A stretch of 40,905 bases of DNA from Frankia sp. AiPa1 (GCF_023243075.1 NZ_JALKFZ020000196.1:1-40905); one strand, 5' to 3'. Numbered from the stretch's first letter, positions 17,214 through 25,719 are shown. Made by a program: numbers and translations. The notes: a model not told the origin generated them from the letters alone.

Positions 17214-17831
17214 TCACCGCGGTGGCAGGGCGAGGCGGACGACGATCTGGTCGACCACCGAGCGGACGTACTCGTCGGGCACGATCGGCTCGCGGACCAG
17301 GGAGTACTGCACCAGCATGGCCGGCCCGCTCGCGGCCACCAGCTCGTTGGCCGCGTCGGGGCTGATCTCGCCGCGGTCCGCCGCACGCCGCAGCACGTCG
17401 AGGATCAGGGCGATACACGGTTCGACCACATGGTCGATGATCGACTGCCGGACGAGGGGGCGGTCGCAGCCCGCCTCGGCGGACACGAGCTGGAACGCCG
17501 TGCCCCGGGTCGCGGTGAACGCCGCCTGGATGCAGCCCAGCAGCGCCAGGACGTCGGCGCGCAGGTCTCCGGTGAGCGGCACATCGGCCGGCGCGGGCAG
17601 CGTGTGCCGCAGCGCCTCGCCGACCATCTCCTCCTTGGAGGCCCAGCGGCGGTACAGGACAGCCTTGCTGGTCTGGGCGGCGGCGGCGACACGGTCCATC
17701 GTGAGGCCGGCGTAGCCGGTGGTCTGAAGCTGGTCGAACACCGCGTCGTAGATCGCCCTGCGCAGGGTGTCGCCGCGGCGGCGCCCCGCGGTCGGGGCGG
17801 GGGCGGGGGCGGGGGCGGGGATCACCGTCAC
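17214..17831 (-). CDS. TetR-family transcriptional regulator
   Basis: 205 residues from the GTG at 17831, chosen because GGAGGTGG lies 6 nt upstream; the frame is open to an ATG at 17873 without such a site. The helix-turn-helix is LTMDRVAAAAQTSKAVLYRR, preceded by IYDAVFDQL. The C-terminal part matches the TetR ligand domain in size only. The first residues include a run of Pro-Ala pairs encoded by a GGGGGC repeat. It lies between the LLM gene and the FrsA-like hydrolase on the same strand, with gaps of about 126 and 64 bp. Its likely targets are neighbouring cluster or export genes (inference). Confidence 0.9.
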   Translation of the reverse strand: MTVIPAPAPAPAPTAGRRRGDTLRRAIYDAVFDQLQTTGYAGLTMDRVAAAAQTSKAVLYRRWASKEEMVGEALRHTLPAPADVPLTGDLRADVLALLGCIQAAFTATRGTAFQLVSAEAGCDRPLVRQSIIDHVVEPCIALILDVLRRAADRGEISPDAANELVAASGPAMLVQYSLVREPIVPDEYVRSVVDQIVVRLALPPR

Positions 17832-17957
17832 GATCAGCCACCTCCGTCCGGCGGCCGGCTCACCGGTCCCCATCCGAGCCTACCGGGGCGGGCGGGGGCG
17901 CGTCGGGCTCCGCGGACCCTCTGGGTGGACGACACCCGGGCCGGACCATCCGCTCGC

Positions 17958-18920
17958 TTAGACCACCCGGGCGCGGACATCGGCGGACAGCTCGGCCGCC
18001 AGGCGCCAGGTGCGGGTCCGCTCGGCGGCCGATCGGAAGGCGACCGGGCTGATCCGCAGGTCGGTGGCGCCGGCGTCGAGGTAGCGCCGCAGGCCCACCG
18101 CGACGGTGTCCTCGTCGCCGATCAGAACCAGGTCGGCGGGACCGGCCACCCCCTCCCGGTCGAGCGCCGCCCGGTAGGAGGGGATCGCGGCGTAGTGGGC
18201 GAGGGCGCGCTCGGCCTGGACCCGGGCCGCGGCCACGTCGGCGGTCACAACGGCGGGCACTCCCGCACCGATGACCGGCGCCGGCCGGCCCGCCGCGCGC
18301 GCGGCGGCCGTGATCGTCGGGACGATGAGCTCCTCGAGGACCCGGGGGCCGGCAAGGAACGGCAGGGTTCCGTCGGCGAGTTCGCCGGCGGCCCGCAGCG
18401 TCTGTGGTCCCATCGCCGCGACCAGCAGGGGGATGGGCGCCACCGCGGTGCGGGCGAGCCCAGGGGAGGACGCGTCGAGGCGCGCGGTCACGGTCGGGCC
18501 CTGCACGTCGGCACCGCCCGTCGCCAGTGCGGACCGCAGGACGCGCAGGTGGTCGCGCAGGTGGCGCACGGGCCGATGGTAAGGGACGCCGTAGATCCGC
18601 TCGATCATCTGGTGGTTGCCCATGCCGACACCCAGCGTGAACCGCCCGCCGGCCGCCAGCTGCGCGGTGCGGGCCGCGCTCGCCAGCACCAGCGGGTGAC
18701 GCGGGTAGATCGGCACCGCCGCGGTGCCCACCCGGACACCCGGCACCTCCCGGCCCAGGATCGCGGCCACGGCGATCGCGTCGAGGTCGAGGCCCTGGGA
18801 CAGCCAGACCTCCTCGACGCCGAGCTCGGCGGCCTCGCGGGCCTGCTCGACCAGCGCGTCGAGCGGATCACGCTGGTCGCCCGGCTCGGGCCGGGATGGC
18901 AGGGAAACCCCGACGCTCAT
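17958..18920 (-). CDS. LLM-class F420/flavin-dependent oxidoreductase
   Basis: A 320-residue luciferase-like TIM-barrel enzyme. Typical blocks are seen: VGVSLPSRP at the first strand, GVEEVWLSQ, RFTLGVGMGNHQMIERIYG, and PIPLLVAAMGPQTLRAAGE. Members use F420 or FMN; the cofactor cannot be decided here. ATG 18920 overlaps the stop of the acyltransferase gene (ATGA), showing translational coupling. Abyssomicin-type clusters also encode an LLM enzyme among their tailoring steps, so a redox step on the tetronate polyketide is plausible. Last gene of the coupled run that starts at the diiron enzyme. Confidence 0.9.
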   Translation of the reverse strand: MSVGVSLPSRPEPGDQRDPLDALVEQAREAAELGVEEVWLSQGLDLDAIAVAAILGREVPGVRVGTAAVPIYPRHPLVLASAARTAQLAAGGRFTLGVGMGNHQMIERIYGVPYHRPVRHLRDHLRVLRSALATGGADVQGPTVTARLDASSPGLARTAVAPIPLLVAAMGPQTLRAAGELADGTLPFLAGPRVLEELIVPTITAAARAAGRPAPVIGAGVPAVVTADVAAARVQAERALAHYAAIPSYRAALDREGVAGPADLVLIGDEDTVAVGLRRYLDAGATDLRISPVAFRSAAERTRTWRLAAELSADVRARVV

Positions 18921-19750
18921 CGCGCCCGCGCCCCGAGCGGGGGCGCCACACGGACACCGGCATCGGCCGGGAACGCCTCCAGCAGGTCCCTGACCTCGGT
19001 GAGCACATCGGCCGCCTCGGCGCCGTCGATCACCCGGTGGTCGAAGGCGAGGTTCAGCCGCAGGAGCGGGGCGACCTCGACCGCGCCGGCGCGCACCACC
19101 GGGCGCTCCAGCACGCGGCCGACCCCCAGCGTGACCGTCGTACCACCGACCGAGTGGAACCCGTCAACCGCGCGATGGCCGAGCGAGGTCACCGCGAACG
19201 TGCCCATGACATAGGCCCGTTTCGGCAGCGGGCGGGCCGCCTGGCGGAAGCGGTACAGCGCCACCGGAAGCCGTGGCTGGTGCAGCGCACGCGCGCCGGC
19301 GAACTCCCGCATCCGCTCGGGATCGCCCTCCCGCAGGTGATCGAGTTGACTCTGCACGTCGTCGATCGTAGCCCGGTGCAGGTTGCGCAACACGAACGAC
19401 AGGACAATCCGCCGCTCGCCGAGCGTCCGGTCAAGTGTGATCTTGCCGTTGGCGAAGGGGTGGCGCTGGACCCGCGGGCGCAGGCGACCCCGGATCGCGG
19501 CGTTGGCCTCCGGATGGCGCACGAGCACCCGGGCCGCGGACCACAGCACGTAACTGACCAGCGAGTAGCGCCGCCCCGCGGCCAGCGCCGCGGCCCGGTG
19601 CGCCAGCACCGCCGTCATGTCGACCTCGGTGTCGAGGAAGACCGGGGCGAAGGCGCGGATCTCGTTCAGGAAGAACAGGGTGTGCCGACGTTCGCGGGCG
19701 ATCGGCTCGCCGTGCGCCGACGCCGGCCGAGGGAGCCGGCGGCGGCTCAC
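18917..19750 (-). CDS. E2-type acyltransferase catalytic domain (AbyA4/Agg4-like)
   Basis: 277 residues that match only the catalytic domain of 2-oxoacid dehydrogenase E2 enzymes; the lipoyl and subunit-binding domains are absent. The active-site motif DHRVIDG has H238 and D242, and VTSLGHRAVDGFHSV matches the conserved strand before it. GTG 19750 overlaps the preceding stop (GTGA), which fixes the start; the longer open frame is a shadow of the upstream gene. In tetronate biosynthesis this type of stand-alone enzyme acetylates the ring hydroxymethyl group using acetyl-CoA, before elimination. Coupling to the diiron and LLM genes suggests they act on the same intermediate. Confidence 0.88.
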   Translation of the reverse strand: MSRRRLPRPASAHGEPIARERRHTLFFLNEIRAFAPVFLDTEVDMTAVLAHRAAALAAGRRYSLVSYVLWSAARVLVRHPEANAAIRGRLRPRVQRHPFANGKITLDRTLGERRIVLSFVLRNLHRATIDDVQSQLDHLREGDPERMREFAGARALHQPRLPVALYRFRQAARPLPKRAYVMGTFAVTSLGHRAVDGFHSVGGTTVTLGVGRVLERPVVRAGAVEVAPLLRLNLAFDHRVIDGAEAADVLTEVRDLLEAFPADAGVRVAPPLGARAR

Positions 19751-20847
19751 TCGGCGGCCTGGGCGATCACGGCGTCCACCTCGGTCCGGCGGGCGGCCTC
19801 CTGCGCCGACAGCGCGCCGTCGAGGTCCTCGGCGACCTGCTCGTCCTGGCGCATCAGCGCCTCGAGGTCCTGCCGGGCCAGGTCGATGACGCCCAGGTCG
19901 GTGTAGGCCTGCTGCACCCGCTCGCTCCACAGCCCGATGTCGCGCACGCAGGGAACCAGCCGGCTGAACAGCAGGCTGCGGAAGGCGGTGACGTGCGGGG
20001 ACGCGGCCAGTAGCGGGCGCGAGCGTGCGGCCGGAATGCCGAAGCTCTCCCACACCTCGATTCCCTGGATGCGGTCACGCATCAGATAGCAGCCCTCGAT
20101 CACGAAATCCTCGCGCTCGCGCCGCTCGGCGTCGCTGATCTGCCGGTAGTAGTCGCGCAGCGCCAGCCGGCCGAACGCGACATGGCGGGCCTCGTCCTGC
20201 ATGACGTAGGCGAGCACCTGCTTGGCCAGCGGCCTGGTGGTCAGGTCACGGATCAGGCCGAAGGCGGCCAGGGCGAGGCCTTCGACCAGGACCTGCATCC
20301 CGAGGTAGGGCAGGTCCCAGCGGGAGTCCGCGAGCGTCGCCGCCAGCAGCTGCCAGAGCTGGTCGTTGATCGGGTAGACCAGCTCCAGCTTCTCGTGCAG
20401 GAATCGGGAGAACACCTCGACGTGGCGCGCCTCGTCCATCACCTGGGTGGCGCCGTAGAACTTGGCGTCGAGGTCGGGCACGGACTCGACGACCCGCGAG
20501 GCGCACACGACAGCGCCCTGCTCGCCGTGCAGGAACTGGGAGAACTGCCAGGCGGCGACGTGCCGCCGGACCTCGCGGTGTTCCCGCTCACTCATCTTCT
20601 GCCAGATCTCGGTGCCGTGGATGGCGATCGACTGGTCCGGCATGCCGAGGGCGTCGTGCGGATCGACCTCGGTCTCCCAGGCGATGCGCCGCGCCGAGTC
20701 CCACTGCCGATCCTTGCCCTTCTGGTACAGCGCCAGCAGCTGGGCCCGGCCGTCGTCGTAGTCCCAGGCGAACCGGGCGGCGCCGGTCGCGGGGACGGCC
20801 GTCGACCACTCGCTGACCGGCTTCGTGTACACCTCGCGTGTTGACAC
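19747..20847 (-). CDS. Ferritin-like diiron enzyme (AurF/R2-like oxygenase)
   Basis: 366 residues from the GTG at 20847, which has AAGGAGG at a 6-7 nt spacing; a TTG two codons earlier abuts that site too closely. All six diiron ligands of a four-helix bundle are visible: E109, E139xxH142 (MDEARHVEVF), E189, and E219xxH222 (QDEARHVAFG). Family members include R2-like oxidases and AurF-type N-oxygenases, which use O2. The pathway role is unknown; it is not part of the standard five-gene tetronate set. It is coupled to the acyltransferase (GTGA overlap) and follows the hydrolase by 40 bp, so it very probably belongs to the cluster. Hydroxylation, desaturation or N-oxygenation are all possible. 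Confidence 0.85.
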   Translation of the reverse strand: MSTREVYTKPVSEWSTAVPATGAARFAWDYDDGRAQLLALYQKGKDRQWDSARRIAWETEVDPHDALGMPDQSIAIHGTEIWQKMSEREHREVRRHVAAWQFSQFLHGEQGAVVCASRVVESVPDLDAKFYGATQVMDEARHVEVFSRFLHEKLELVYPINDQLWQLLAATLADSRWDLPYLGMQVLVEGLALAAFGLIRDLTTRPLAKQVLAYVMQDEARHVAFGRLALRDYYRQISDAERREREDFVIEGCYLMRDRIQGIEVWESFGIPAARSRPLLAASPHVTAFRSLLFSRLVPCVRDIGLWSERVQQAYTDLGVIDLARQDLEALMRQDEQVAEDLDGALSAQEAARRTEVDAVIAQAAE

Positions 20848-20887
20848 GTCCAACCTCCTTGGTGCGGTCGTTGCGGTGCCCGCCGGG

Positions 20888-21778
20888 TCAGTCCGCCGGC
20901 CGGGGGAGCGGTGTCGGTCCGAGCTCGCCGAGAAACTCGATGATCGCCGCGGTGAACGCGTCGTTGCGGTCCCCGGCCACCATGTGCCGCGCGCCGCCGA
21001 CGTCGACGTGCCGCGCGTGCGGGATGAGCTCGAGCAGCTCGGCGGCGCCGCGCGGACTGACGACGTCGCTGAGCATTCCGCGGACCAGCAGGGTCGGAAT
21101 CCGCACGCCGGCCGTGGCCCGGGCGGCGCGGTCGGTGCGCACCTCGGCCTCGGGCCCCCCGGTGATGAAGGCCGGGTCCCAGTGCCAGCGGTGGCGGCCG
21201 TCGGGCCCGAGCCGGAGGTTCTTCGCCAGGCCGCCGGTGTCCCGGGGACGGCGCCGTCCCGGCAGATAGGCGGCGATCGCGTCGGCGGCCTCGTCGAGGC
21301 TGGCGAAACCGTCCGGGTACGCGGTCATGAAGGCCTTGATGCGGTCGGTGCCGCTGGACTCGATCCGTGGCGCGACGTCGACCAGGATCAGGGCCGTGGC
21401 GAGCGCCGCACCACTCTCGCCGACGGCCAGCAGCGACGTCATCCCGCCGAGCGAGGCGCCGACCAGGACGGGCGCACCGTCGATGGTGGCCAGGACCGCC
21501 CGCAGATCCGCCACGTAGGCGTTCAGGGAGTAGTCGCCGCCGGGATCCCACCCGCTCTCGCCGTGGCCGCGCCCGTCCAGGGCGATCGCCCGGTACCCGA
21601 GCGCGGCGAGGGCCGCGGCGGTGCCGCCCCAGGCGTGCCGCGTCTGCCCCCCGCCGTGCAGCAACAGGACGGGCTGGCCCGGGCCGCCCCAGTCGTCACC
21701 GACGAGGGGCAGGCCGCTCGATCCGGTCCACTGCCGGCGTACGGGTGTGCGGGTTGACGGCGGCACGGCTGTGCTCAT
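20888..21778 (-). CDS. Alpha/beta hydrolase (second candidate acetate eliminase)
   Basis: A 296-residue classical alpha/beta hydrolase. The oxyanion loop is LLLHGGGQTRHAWGG, the nucleophile S109 sits in VGASLGGMTS, the likely acid is D238 (GMLSDVV) and the His is H265 (GGARHMVAGD). No signal peptide, so cytoplasmic. ATG 21778 has AGGAGGA at a good spacing. It follows a SARP gene by 55 bp and precedes the diiron-acyltransferase-LLM run. That position makes it a candidate for the acetate-eliminating enzyme of tetronate assembly, in competition with 16016-17149. A detached thioesterase-like role is also possible because no PKS thioesterase is seen. Confidence 0.85.
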   Translation of the reverse strand: MSTAVPPSTRTPVRRQWTGSSGLPLVGDDWGGPGQPVLLLHGGGQTRHAWGGTAAALAALGYRAIALDGRGHGESGWDPGGDYSLNAYVADLRAVLATIDGAPVLVGASLGGMTSLLAVGESGAALATALILVDVAPRIESSGTDRIKAFMTAYPDGFASLDEAADAIAAYLPGRRRPRDTGGLAKNLRLGPDGRHRWHWDPAFITGGPEAEVRTDRAARATAGVRIPTLLVRGMLSDVVSPRGAAELLELIPHARHVDVGGARHMVAGDRNDAFTAAIIEFLGELGPTPLPRPAD

Positions 21779-21833
21779 GGCGAGGTCCTCCTGCTCGCGT
21801 CGTCCGGCTCGGCGCCTCGCGATCCGCGGCGGA

Positions 21834-22619
21834 TCAGCATGACGCCAGCTCGGGGTACGTCACCGGGATGAGCGCGGTCGTCGGCGCGGGCGGTGTCCCC
21901 AGCGCGGGCGCTACTCCCAGCGTGGGCGGTGTCGTCGGGTACGCGCCGCAGACCTCCGCGGCGCGCCGGCTGACGCGCACGGCGTCCGCCCGACGGTCGT
22001 CGCGGTGCAGTGCGACGGCGAGGTGCCGGTAGAAGCTCTCCCGCTGAGGATGCTCGGAGACCAGCTCGTAGAGCTGGCTGAGCAACTCGTGATGGCGGCC
22101 GAGGAACAGCTTCGCCTCGATCGAGAACTCCAGGCATTCCAGGCGGGACTCCTCCAGCCAGGTCGCGTAGTTGTTGATGATCGGGCCGCCGCGCAGCCCG
22201 CCGAAGGCCTGCCCGCGCCAGAGGCCGAGCGCGGCCTCGAACAGTTCCACCGCCTCGCCATGGCGCCCCGCGCCGAGCCGGGCGCGTCCCTCCTGCCGCA
22301 ACCGTTGGAACTCCCGGACATCGACCAGGTCGTCGCCGAGCTGAAGAAGATAGCCGGGGGCGCGGGTGACCACCGGCATCGACGCCCCGCGCGGCTGGCG
22401 GAGGAACTTTCGCAGGTGATAGACGTAGACGTGTACCCCGGCGGCGGCCTGCCGGGGGCGTGCCCCCGGCCAGAGCTCACCGAAGATCTGGCCGGCGGAG
22501 ACGACCTGTCCCGCCCGGGCCACCAGGGTGGCGAGAAGAATCTCGACTTTGGTCGCGGTCAGGCTGAATTCCCCGTCGCCGTCCGTGACTCGTATTTCCC
22601 CAAGGATTTCGTACCTCAT
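21834..22619 (-). CDS. SARP-family regulator (second of three)
   Basis: 261 residues. Winged helix at 1-95 (RYEILGEIRV, then VHVYVYHLRKFLR) and activation domain at about 97-230 (ALGLWRGQAFGGLRGG, EHPQRESFYRHLAVALHR). The last 35 residues are Pro/Thr-rich and not part of the fold. ATG 22619 follows GGAG. It heads a minus-strand run with the hydrolase, diiron, acyltransferase and LLM genes and may be their activator. It is divergent from the third SARP across 443 bp. Confidence 0.93.
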   Translation of the reverse strand: MRYEILGEIRVTDGDGEFSLTATKVEILLATLVARAGQVVSAGQIFGELWPGARPRQAAAGVHVYVYHLRKFLRQPRGASMPVVTRAPGYLLQLGDDLVDVREFQRLRQEGRARLGAGRHGEAVELFEAALGLWRGQAFGGLRGGPIINNYATWLEESRLECLEFSIEAKLFLGRHHELLSQLYELVSEHPQRESFYRHLAVALHRDDRRADAVRVSRRAAEVCGAYPTTPPTLGVAPALGTPPAPTTALIPVTYPELASC

Positions 22620-23062
22620 TATGGGCAGGACTCCTTCGGCGCGGCCCGGTCGGGTGGGCGGGTGTCCGGGCCGACCGGGCAGAGGTGGGCCCGGACGTTG
22701 TCCGCCTGCACCGGCACGTCCGGGATCGTGGGCGCCTGCGCCCGGATCCGCATGTCATGCCACCTTGCGGGCCCGTCCTAAAGCGAGCCTTGGGGGAAAC
22801 TGAAGAACGCGCGGGGCCCGGTGGGAGGTGCGTCCGACGAGCCACATGGCGCGTTGGTGAACCCGGAGTTTCGGGCCGACTTTCGGCGGGCGGACTGCAT
22901 TATCATGACAGTCGGTAAAAACCGGTGGTCCACCGGGTGGTCGCATCATTCGGCGGCCGTGTGGCATTTTTCTGAGGTGGACGCTTTCCCGGCTCGGCAT
23001 GGCGCGTCGCCGGGCGGATCGGAGCACGGCGCTCATCGGTCCACGACCACCCTGGGAGGGGC
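22620..23062. promoter_or_regulatory. Divergent control region between two SARP genes
   Basis: 443 bp with no gene. It must hold both SARP promoters. The AT-richer core at 22895-22985 includes an inverted repeat, GACTG at 22893-22897 and CAGTC at 22909-22913, separated by 11 bp. Just left of it, TTTCGG occurs at 22869 and 22881, a direct repeat with a 12-bp pitch, close to but not exactly the SARP spacing. Confidence 0.45.
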
Positions 23063-23833
23063 ATGCGGTACGAGACGCTGGGCCGGCTGCGCGTGACCGA
23101 CGCGGACCAGGCCCACTCGCTCAGCGCCCGCAAGACAGCCGTGGCGCTCGCCGTACTCCTGATCCGCGCCGGTCAGGTCGTCCCGATGGAGCGACTGATC
23201 ACGGAGATCTGGGACGACGACCCGCCGACGCGGGCAACCGCCGCCGTCCATGTCTATGTCTCCCATCTGCGCCGGTTTCTCGCCGGGGCGAACGCGGCGA
23301 GCCAGATCGTCACCCGGGCCCCGGGCTACCGGCTGACCCTGGGCACCGACGAGGTCGACGCCGACCGCTTTCACGAACTGCTGTGGGACGGTCGGGAGCA
23401 CGCGGCGCGGGGCAGCCACGAGCGGGCCGCCGAGCTGCTCGAATCGGCGCTTGGTCTGTGGCGGGGACCGGCGCTCGACGGCCTGCACGGATCTGCCGTG
23501 GTCGACGGGTACGTCGGGCGGCTCGCGGAGTCCCGGCTCGCCGGCATCGAGACGCTGATGGAAGCCAAGCTCGCGCTGGGGCGCCACCGCGAGGTGGTCG
23601 GCTCGCTGTACAGCCTGGCCGCCGAGCATCCGACCCGGGAGAAGCTTCACCGTCAGCTCATGCTCGCGCTGTACCGCTCGGAACGGCAGGCGGACGCGCT
23701 ACGCGCGTACCACTCCCTCCGCCGGTGCCTGCAGGACTCCGTCGGGCTGGAACCGGGCCGGGGGCTACAGGAGCTCTACCACTCCATCCTCGTCGAGGAC
23801 GCCCGGCTGGAGACACCGACGGGTCCGATCTGA
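23063..23833 (+). CDS. SARP-family regulator (third of three)
   Basis: 256 residues with the same two-domain build as the other SARPs: winged helix (RYETLGRLRV, VHVYVSHLRRFLA) and activation domain (ALGLWRGPALDGLHG, EHPTREKLHRQLMLALYR). ATG 23063 has GGGAGGGG directly upstream. It resembles the SARP at 13505 more than the one at 21834 by eye, especially in the activation domain. The MFS gene follows 90 bp downstream on the same strand but has its own promoter-like sequence. Confidence 0.93.
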   Translation: MRYETLGRLRVTDADQAHSLSARKTAVALAVLLIRAGQVVPMERLITEIWDDDPPTRATAAVHVYVSHLRRFLAGANAASQIVTRAPGYRLTLGTDEVDADRFHELLWDGREHAARGSHERAAELLESALGLWRGPALDGLHGSAVVDGYVGRLAESRLAGIETLMEAKLALGRHREVVGSLYSLAAEHPTREKLHRQLMLALYRSERQADALRAYHSLRRCLQDSVGLEPGRGLQELYHSILVEDARLETPTGPI

Positions 23834-23882
23834 CCGTCTGATCGCCGTTGCGCGCGGTGACCGACCCGGTGCTAGTATTCGC

Positions 23883-23904
23883 TAGGGTACGGAAAAGTTC
23901 CCTA
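23883..23904. promoter_or_regulatory. Inverted repeat upstream of the MFS exporter
   Basis: TAGGGTAC at 23883-23890, a 6-bp spacer (GGAAAA), and GTTCCCTA at 23897-23904; 7 of 8 arm positions pair. It lies 20-40 bp before the MFS start, with a direct repeat of GCTAG at 23871 and 23881 alongside. The position fits an operator for a repressor of the exporter; one of the two TetR proteins in the window is a candidate. Confidence 0.5.
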
Positions 23905-23923
23905 AATCGGCCGGGAGGCCACT

Positions 23924-25630
23924 ATGTCCCCGTCGCCCCAGGGCGAAGCCCTGTCCCCGTCGCCCCAGGGCGAAACGAGGTCCCCGTCGCCCCAGGGCGG
24001 TACCGCCGACCGGCCACCGCCGCACGAGGCGCGGCGCGCCCGGCTCGCCCTGCTCGCGATCGTCGCCACCCAGCTGATGCTGGTCCTGGACATCACGATC
24101 GTGAACGTGGCCCTGCCGAAGGTGCAGCAGACCCTCGACTTCTCGACCACGAACCTGGCCTGGGTGCTCAACGCCTACACGCTCACCTACGGTGGGCTGC
24201 TCCTGCTCGGTGGGCGGGCGGGGGACATCCTCGGTCGTCGCAACGTGTTGTTGGGCGGCATCATCCTGTTCACCAGCGCCTCGCTGCTCGGTGGGCTCGC
24301 CACCGAGTCGTGGATGCTGGTGGCCGCCCGGGTCGCCCAGGGTGCCGGGGCCGCGCTCGCCTCGCCGAACGCCCTGGCGCTCGTCGCGACCAACTTTCCG
24401 GAGGGGCCGGCGCGGACGAGGGCGATGGGCGCCTGGGCCGCGGTGTCGGGGGTGGGCGGCTCGATCGGGCTGATCATCGGCGGCATGCTCACCACCTGGC
24501 TGTCCTGGCGCTGGGTGATGTTCATCAACGTGCCCTTCGGGGTCGTGATCGTGCTGCTGGCGCCGCGGGTCCTGCGTTCGCCGGAACGGCACGAGGGCAG
24601 GTTCGACGCCGCCGGCGCGCTGGCCTCGGTGGTCGGGCTCGCCTCGCTGGTCTATGGCTTCCTGCGCGCCTCGTCGGACGGGTGGAGCGACAGTCAGACG
24701 ATCATCGCCTTCGTGCTCGCCGTCGTGGCGCTCGCCGCCTTCGCGGTGATCGAGTCGCGGGCGGTGCAGCCGGTCGTCCCGCTGCCTCTGATCACCGAGC
24801 TGCACCGGGTGCGGACCTACCTGCTCATGCTGCTGCTCACGGGCAGCATGCTGAGCATGTTCTTCTTCGGAACCCAGGTTCTGCAGGAGATCCTCGGCTT
24901 CAGCGCACTGCGGGCCGGGCTCGCGTTCCTTCCGCTCTCGTTGGGCATCCTGATCTCGGCCTCCCGGGCCTCCAAGCTGCTGCCCCGGTTCGGCCCGAAG
25001 CCCCTGATGCTGCTCGGCTCGGCGCTGGCGACCGGCGGCATGGTGTGGCTGACCCAGGTGTCGGTGGACAGCAGCTACGCGTCGGTCATGCTCGGCCCGC
25101 TGCTGCTGTTCGGTTTCGGTCTCGGGCTGCTGTTCGTGCCGTTGAGCGTGAGCCTGGTCGCGGGGGTCGAACAGCGGCTGTCCGGCTCGGCGGCGAGCAT
25201 GATGGTCACCGTCCAGCAGGTCGGCGGCGCGCTGGGTGTGGCCGTGCTCGTCACCATCTTCGGTTCGGCCAGCCGGCACGCCCAAACGCACGCACCGGCG
25301 GGTCTTTCCCGGGCCGAGCTGACCCGCTACGCGCTGGCGCACGGGATCGCACGCGCGTTCGTCGTCGGCGCGATCATGGTGGGCGTCATCTTCGTGCTGG
25401 TGCTGGTGACCCGGCCGCTGCGGCTGGGGAACGCCCCGTCGGAGGCCGCCGGCGCCCCGGGGCCCCAGGGCGGAGACGCCGCCGGCCGGGACGCCGCGGA
25501 CCAGGGTGCGGCCCACCCGGGCGTGTCCGGTGCGACGACGGCTCCCGACTGGGAGCGGTCCAACGGCGACGCCCCGACTGCGTCCGGCTCCGGGCGCCAG
25601 GACGACGCCGGCGCCACGCTGGGCACCTGA
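23924..25630 (+). CDS. DHA2-family MFS drug exporter (14 TM)
   Basis: A 568-residue proton-driven exporter of the DHA2 (EmrB/QacA) type. The fold starts at about residue 40 with LLAIVATQLMLVLDITIVNVALP, the family's TM1 motif with the DxTIVNVAL block. GGRAGDILGRR is motif A, and the pattern of hydrophobic segments fits 14 helices to about residue 505. The N-terminus has three 9-residue repeats built on SPSPQGE, and the last 60 residues are a Gly/Ala/Asp-rich tail; both are likely cytosolic. ATG 23924 follows GGGAGG. Related exporters give self-resistance in tetronate clusters (AbyD is an MFS drug transporter). Export of the cluster product is the likely role. Confidence 0.93.
   Translation: MSPSPQGEALSPSPQGETRSPSPQGGTADRPPPHEARRARLALLAIVATQLMLVLDITIVNVALPKVQQTLDFSTTNLAWVLNAYTLTYGGLLLLGGRAGDILGRRNVLLGGIILFTSASLLGGLATESWMLVAARVAQGAGAALASPNALALVATNFPEGPARTRAMGAWAAVSGVGGSIGLIIGGMLTTWLSWRWVMFINVPFGVVIVLLAPRVLRSPERHEGRFDAAGALASVVGLASLVYGFLRASSDGWSDSQTIIAFVLAVVALAAFAVIESRAVQPVVPLPLITELHRVRTYLLMLLLTGSMLSMFFFGTQVLQEILGFSALRAGLAFLPLSLGILISASRASKLLPRFGPKPLMLLGSALATGGMVWLTQVSVDSSYASVMLGPLLLFGFGLGLLFVPLSVSLVAGVEQRLSGSAASMMVTVQQVGGALGVAVLVTIFGSASRHAQTHAPAGLSRAELTRYALAHGIARAFVVGAIMVGVIFVLVLVTRPLRLGNAPSEAAGAPGPQGGDAAGRDAADQGAAHPGVSGATTAPDWERSNGDAPTASGSGRQDDAGATLGT
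23927..24004 (+). repeat. 27-bp in-frame repeat (SPSPQGE x3)
   Basis: Three copies of a 27-bp unit containing TCCCCGTCGCCCCAGGGCG encode a 9-residue repeat at the MFS N-terminus. The copies are almost identical at DNA level, which suggests recent expansion. Confidence 0.85.
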
Positions 25631-25660
25631 GGCGGCAAACCTGACCCGGCCGCTGCAGGT

Positions 25661-25719
25661 GACAGGGGCCGTCGGCGGCGGATCTGGCAGGCATCCGCGG
25701 CCGGCGGCCCCGCCCTGTC
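25661..25719. terminator. Long GC-rich hairpin between convergent MFS and ACP genes
   Basis: Left arm 25661-25683, loop 25684-25692, right arm 25693-25719. The inner 19 bp pair with one G-U and one mismatch, and the outer GACA pairs with TGTC past a 4-nt bulge. It lies 30 bp after the MFS stop and 78 bp from the ACP stop, as expected of a two-way terminator. Confidence 0.65.

Noticed and set aside
18917..20053. 378-residue version of the E2-like acyltransferase
   Set aside because: Its first 100 residues are an out-of-frame reading of the diiron gene; the GTGA overlap at 19750 gives a normal start.
22861..22890. TTTCGG direct repeat as a definite SARP site
   Set aside because: The pitch is 12 bp instead of 11 and only six bases repeat; too weak to call.
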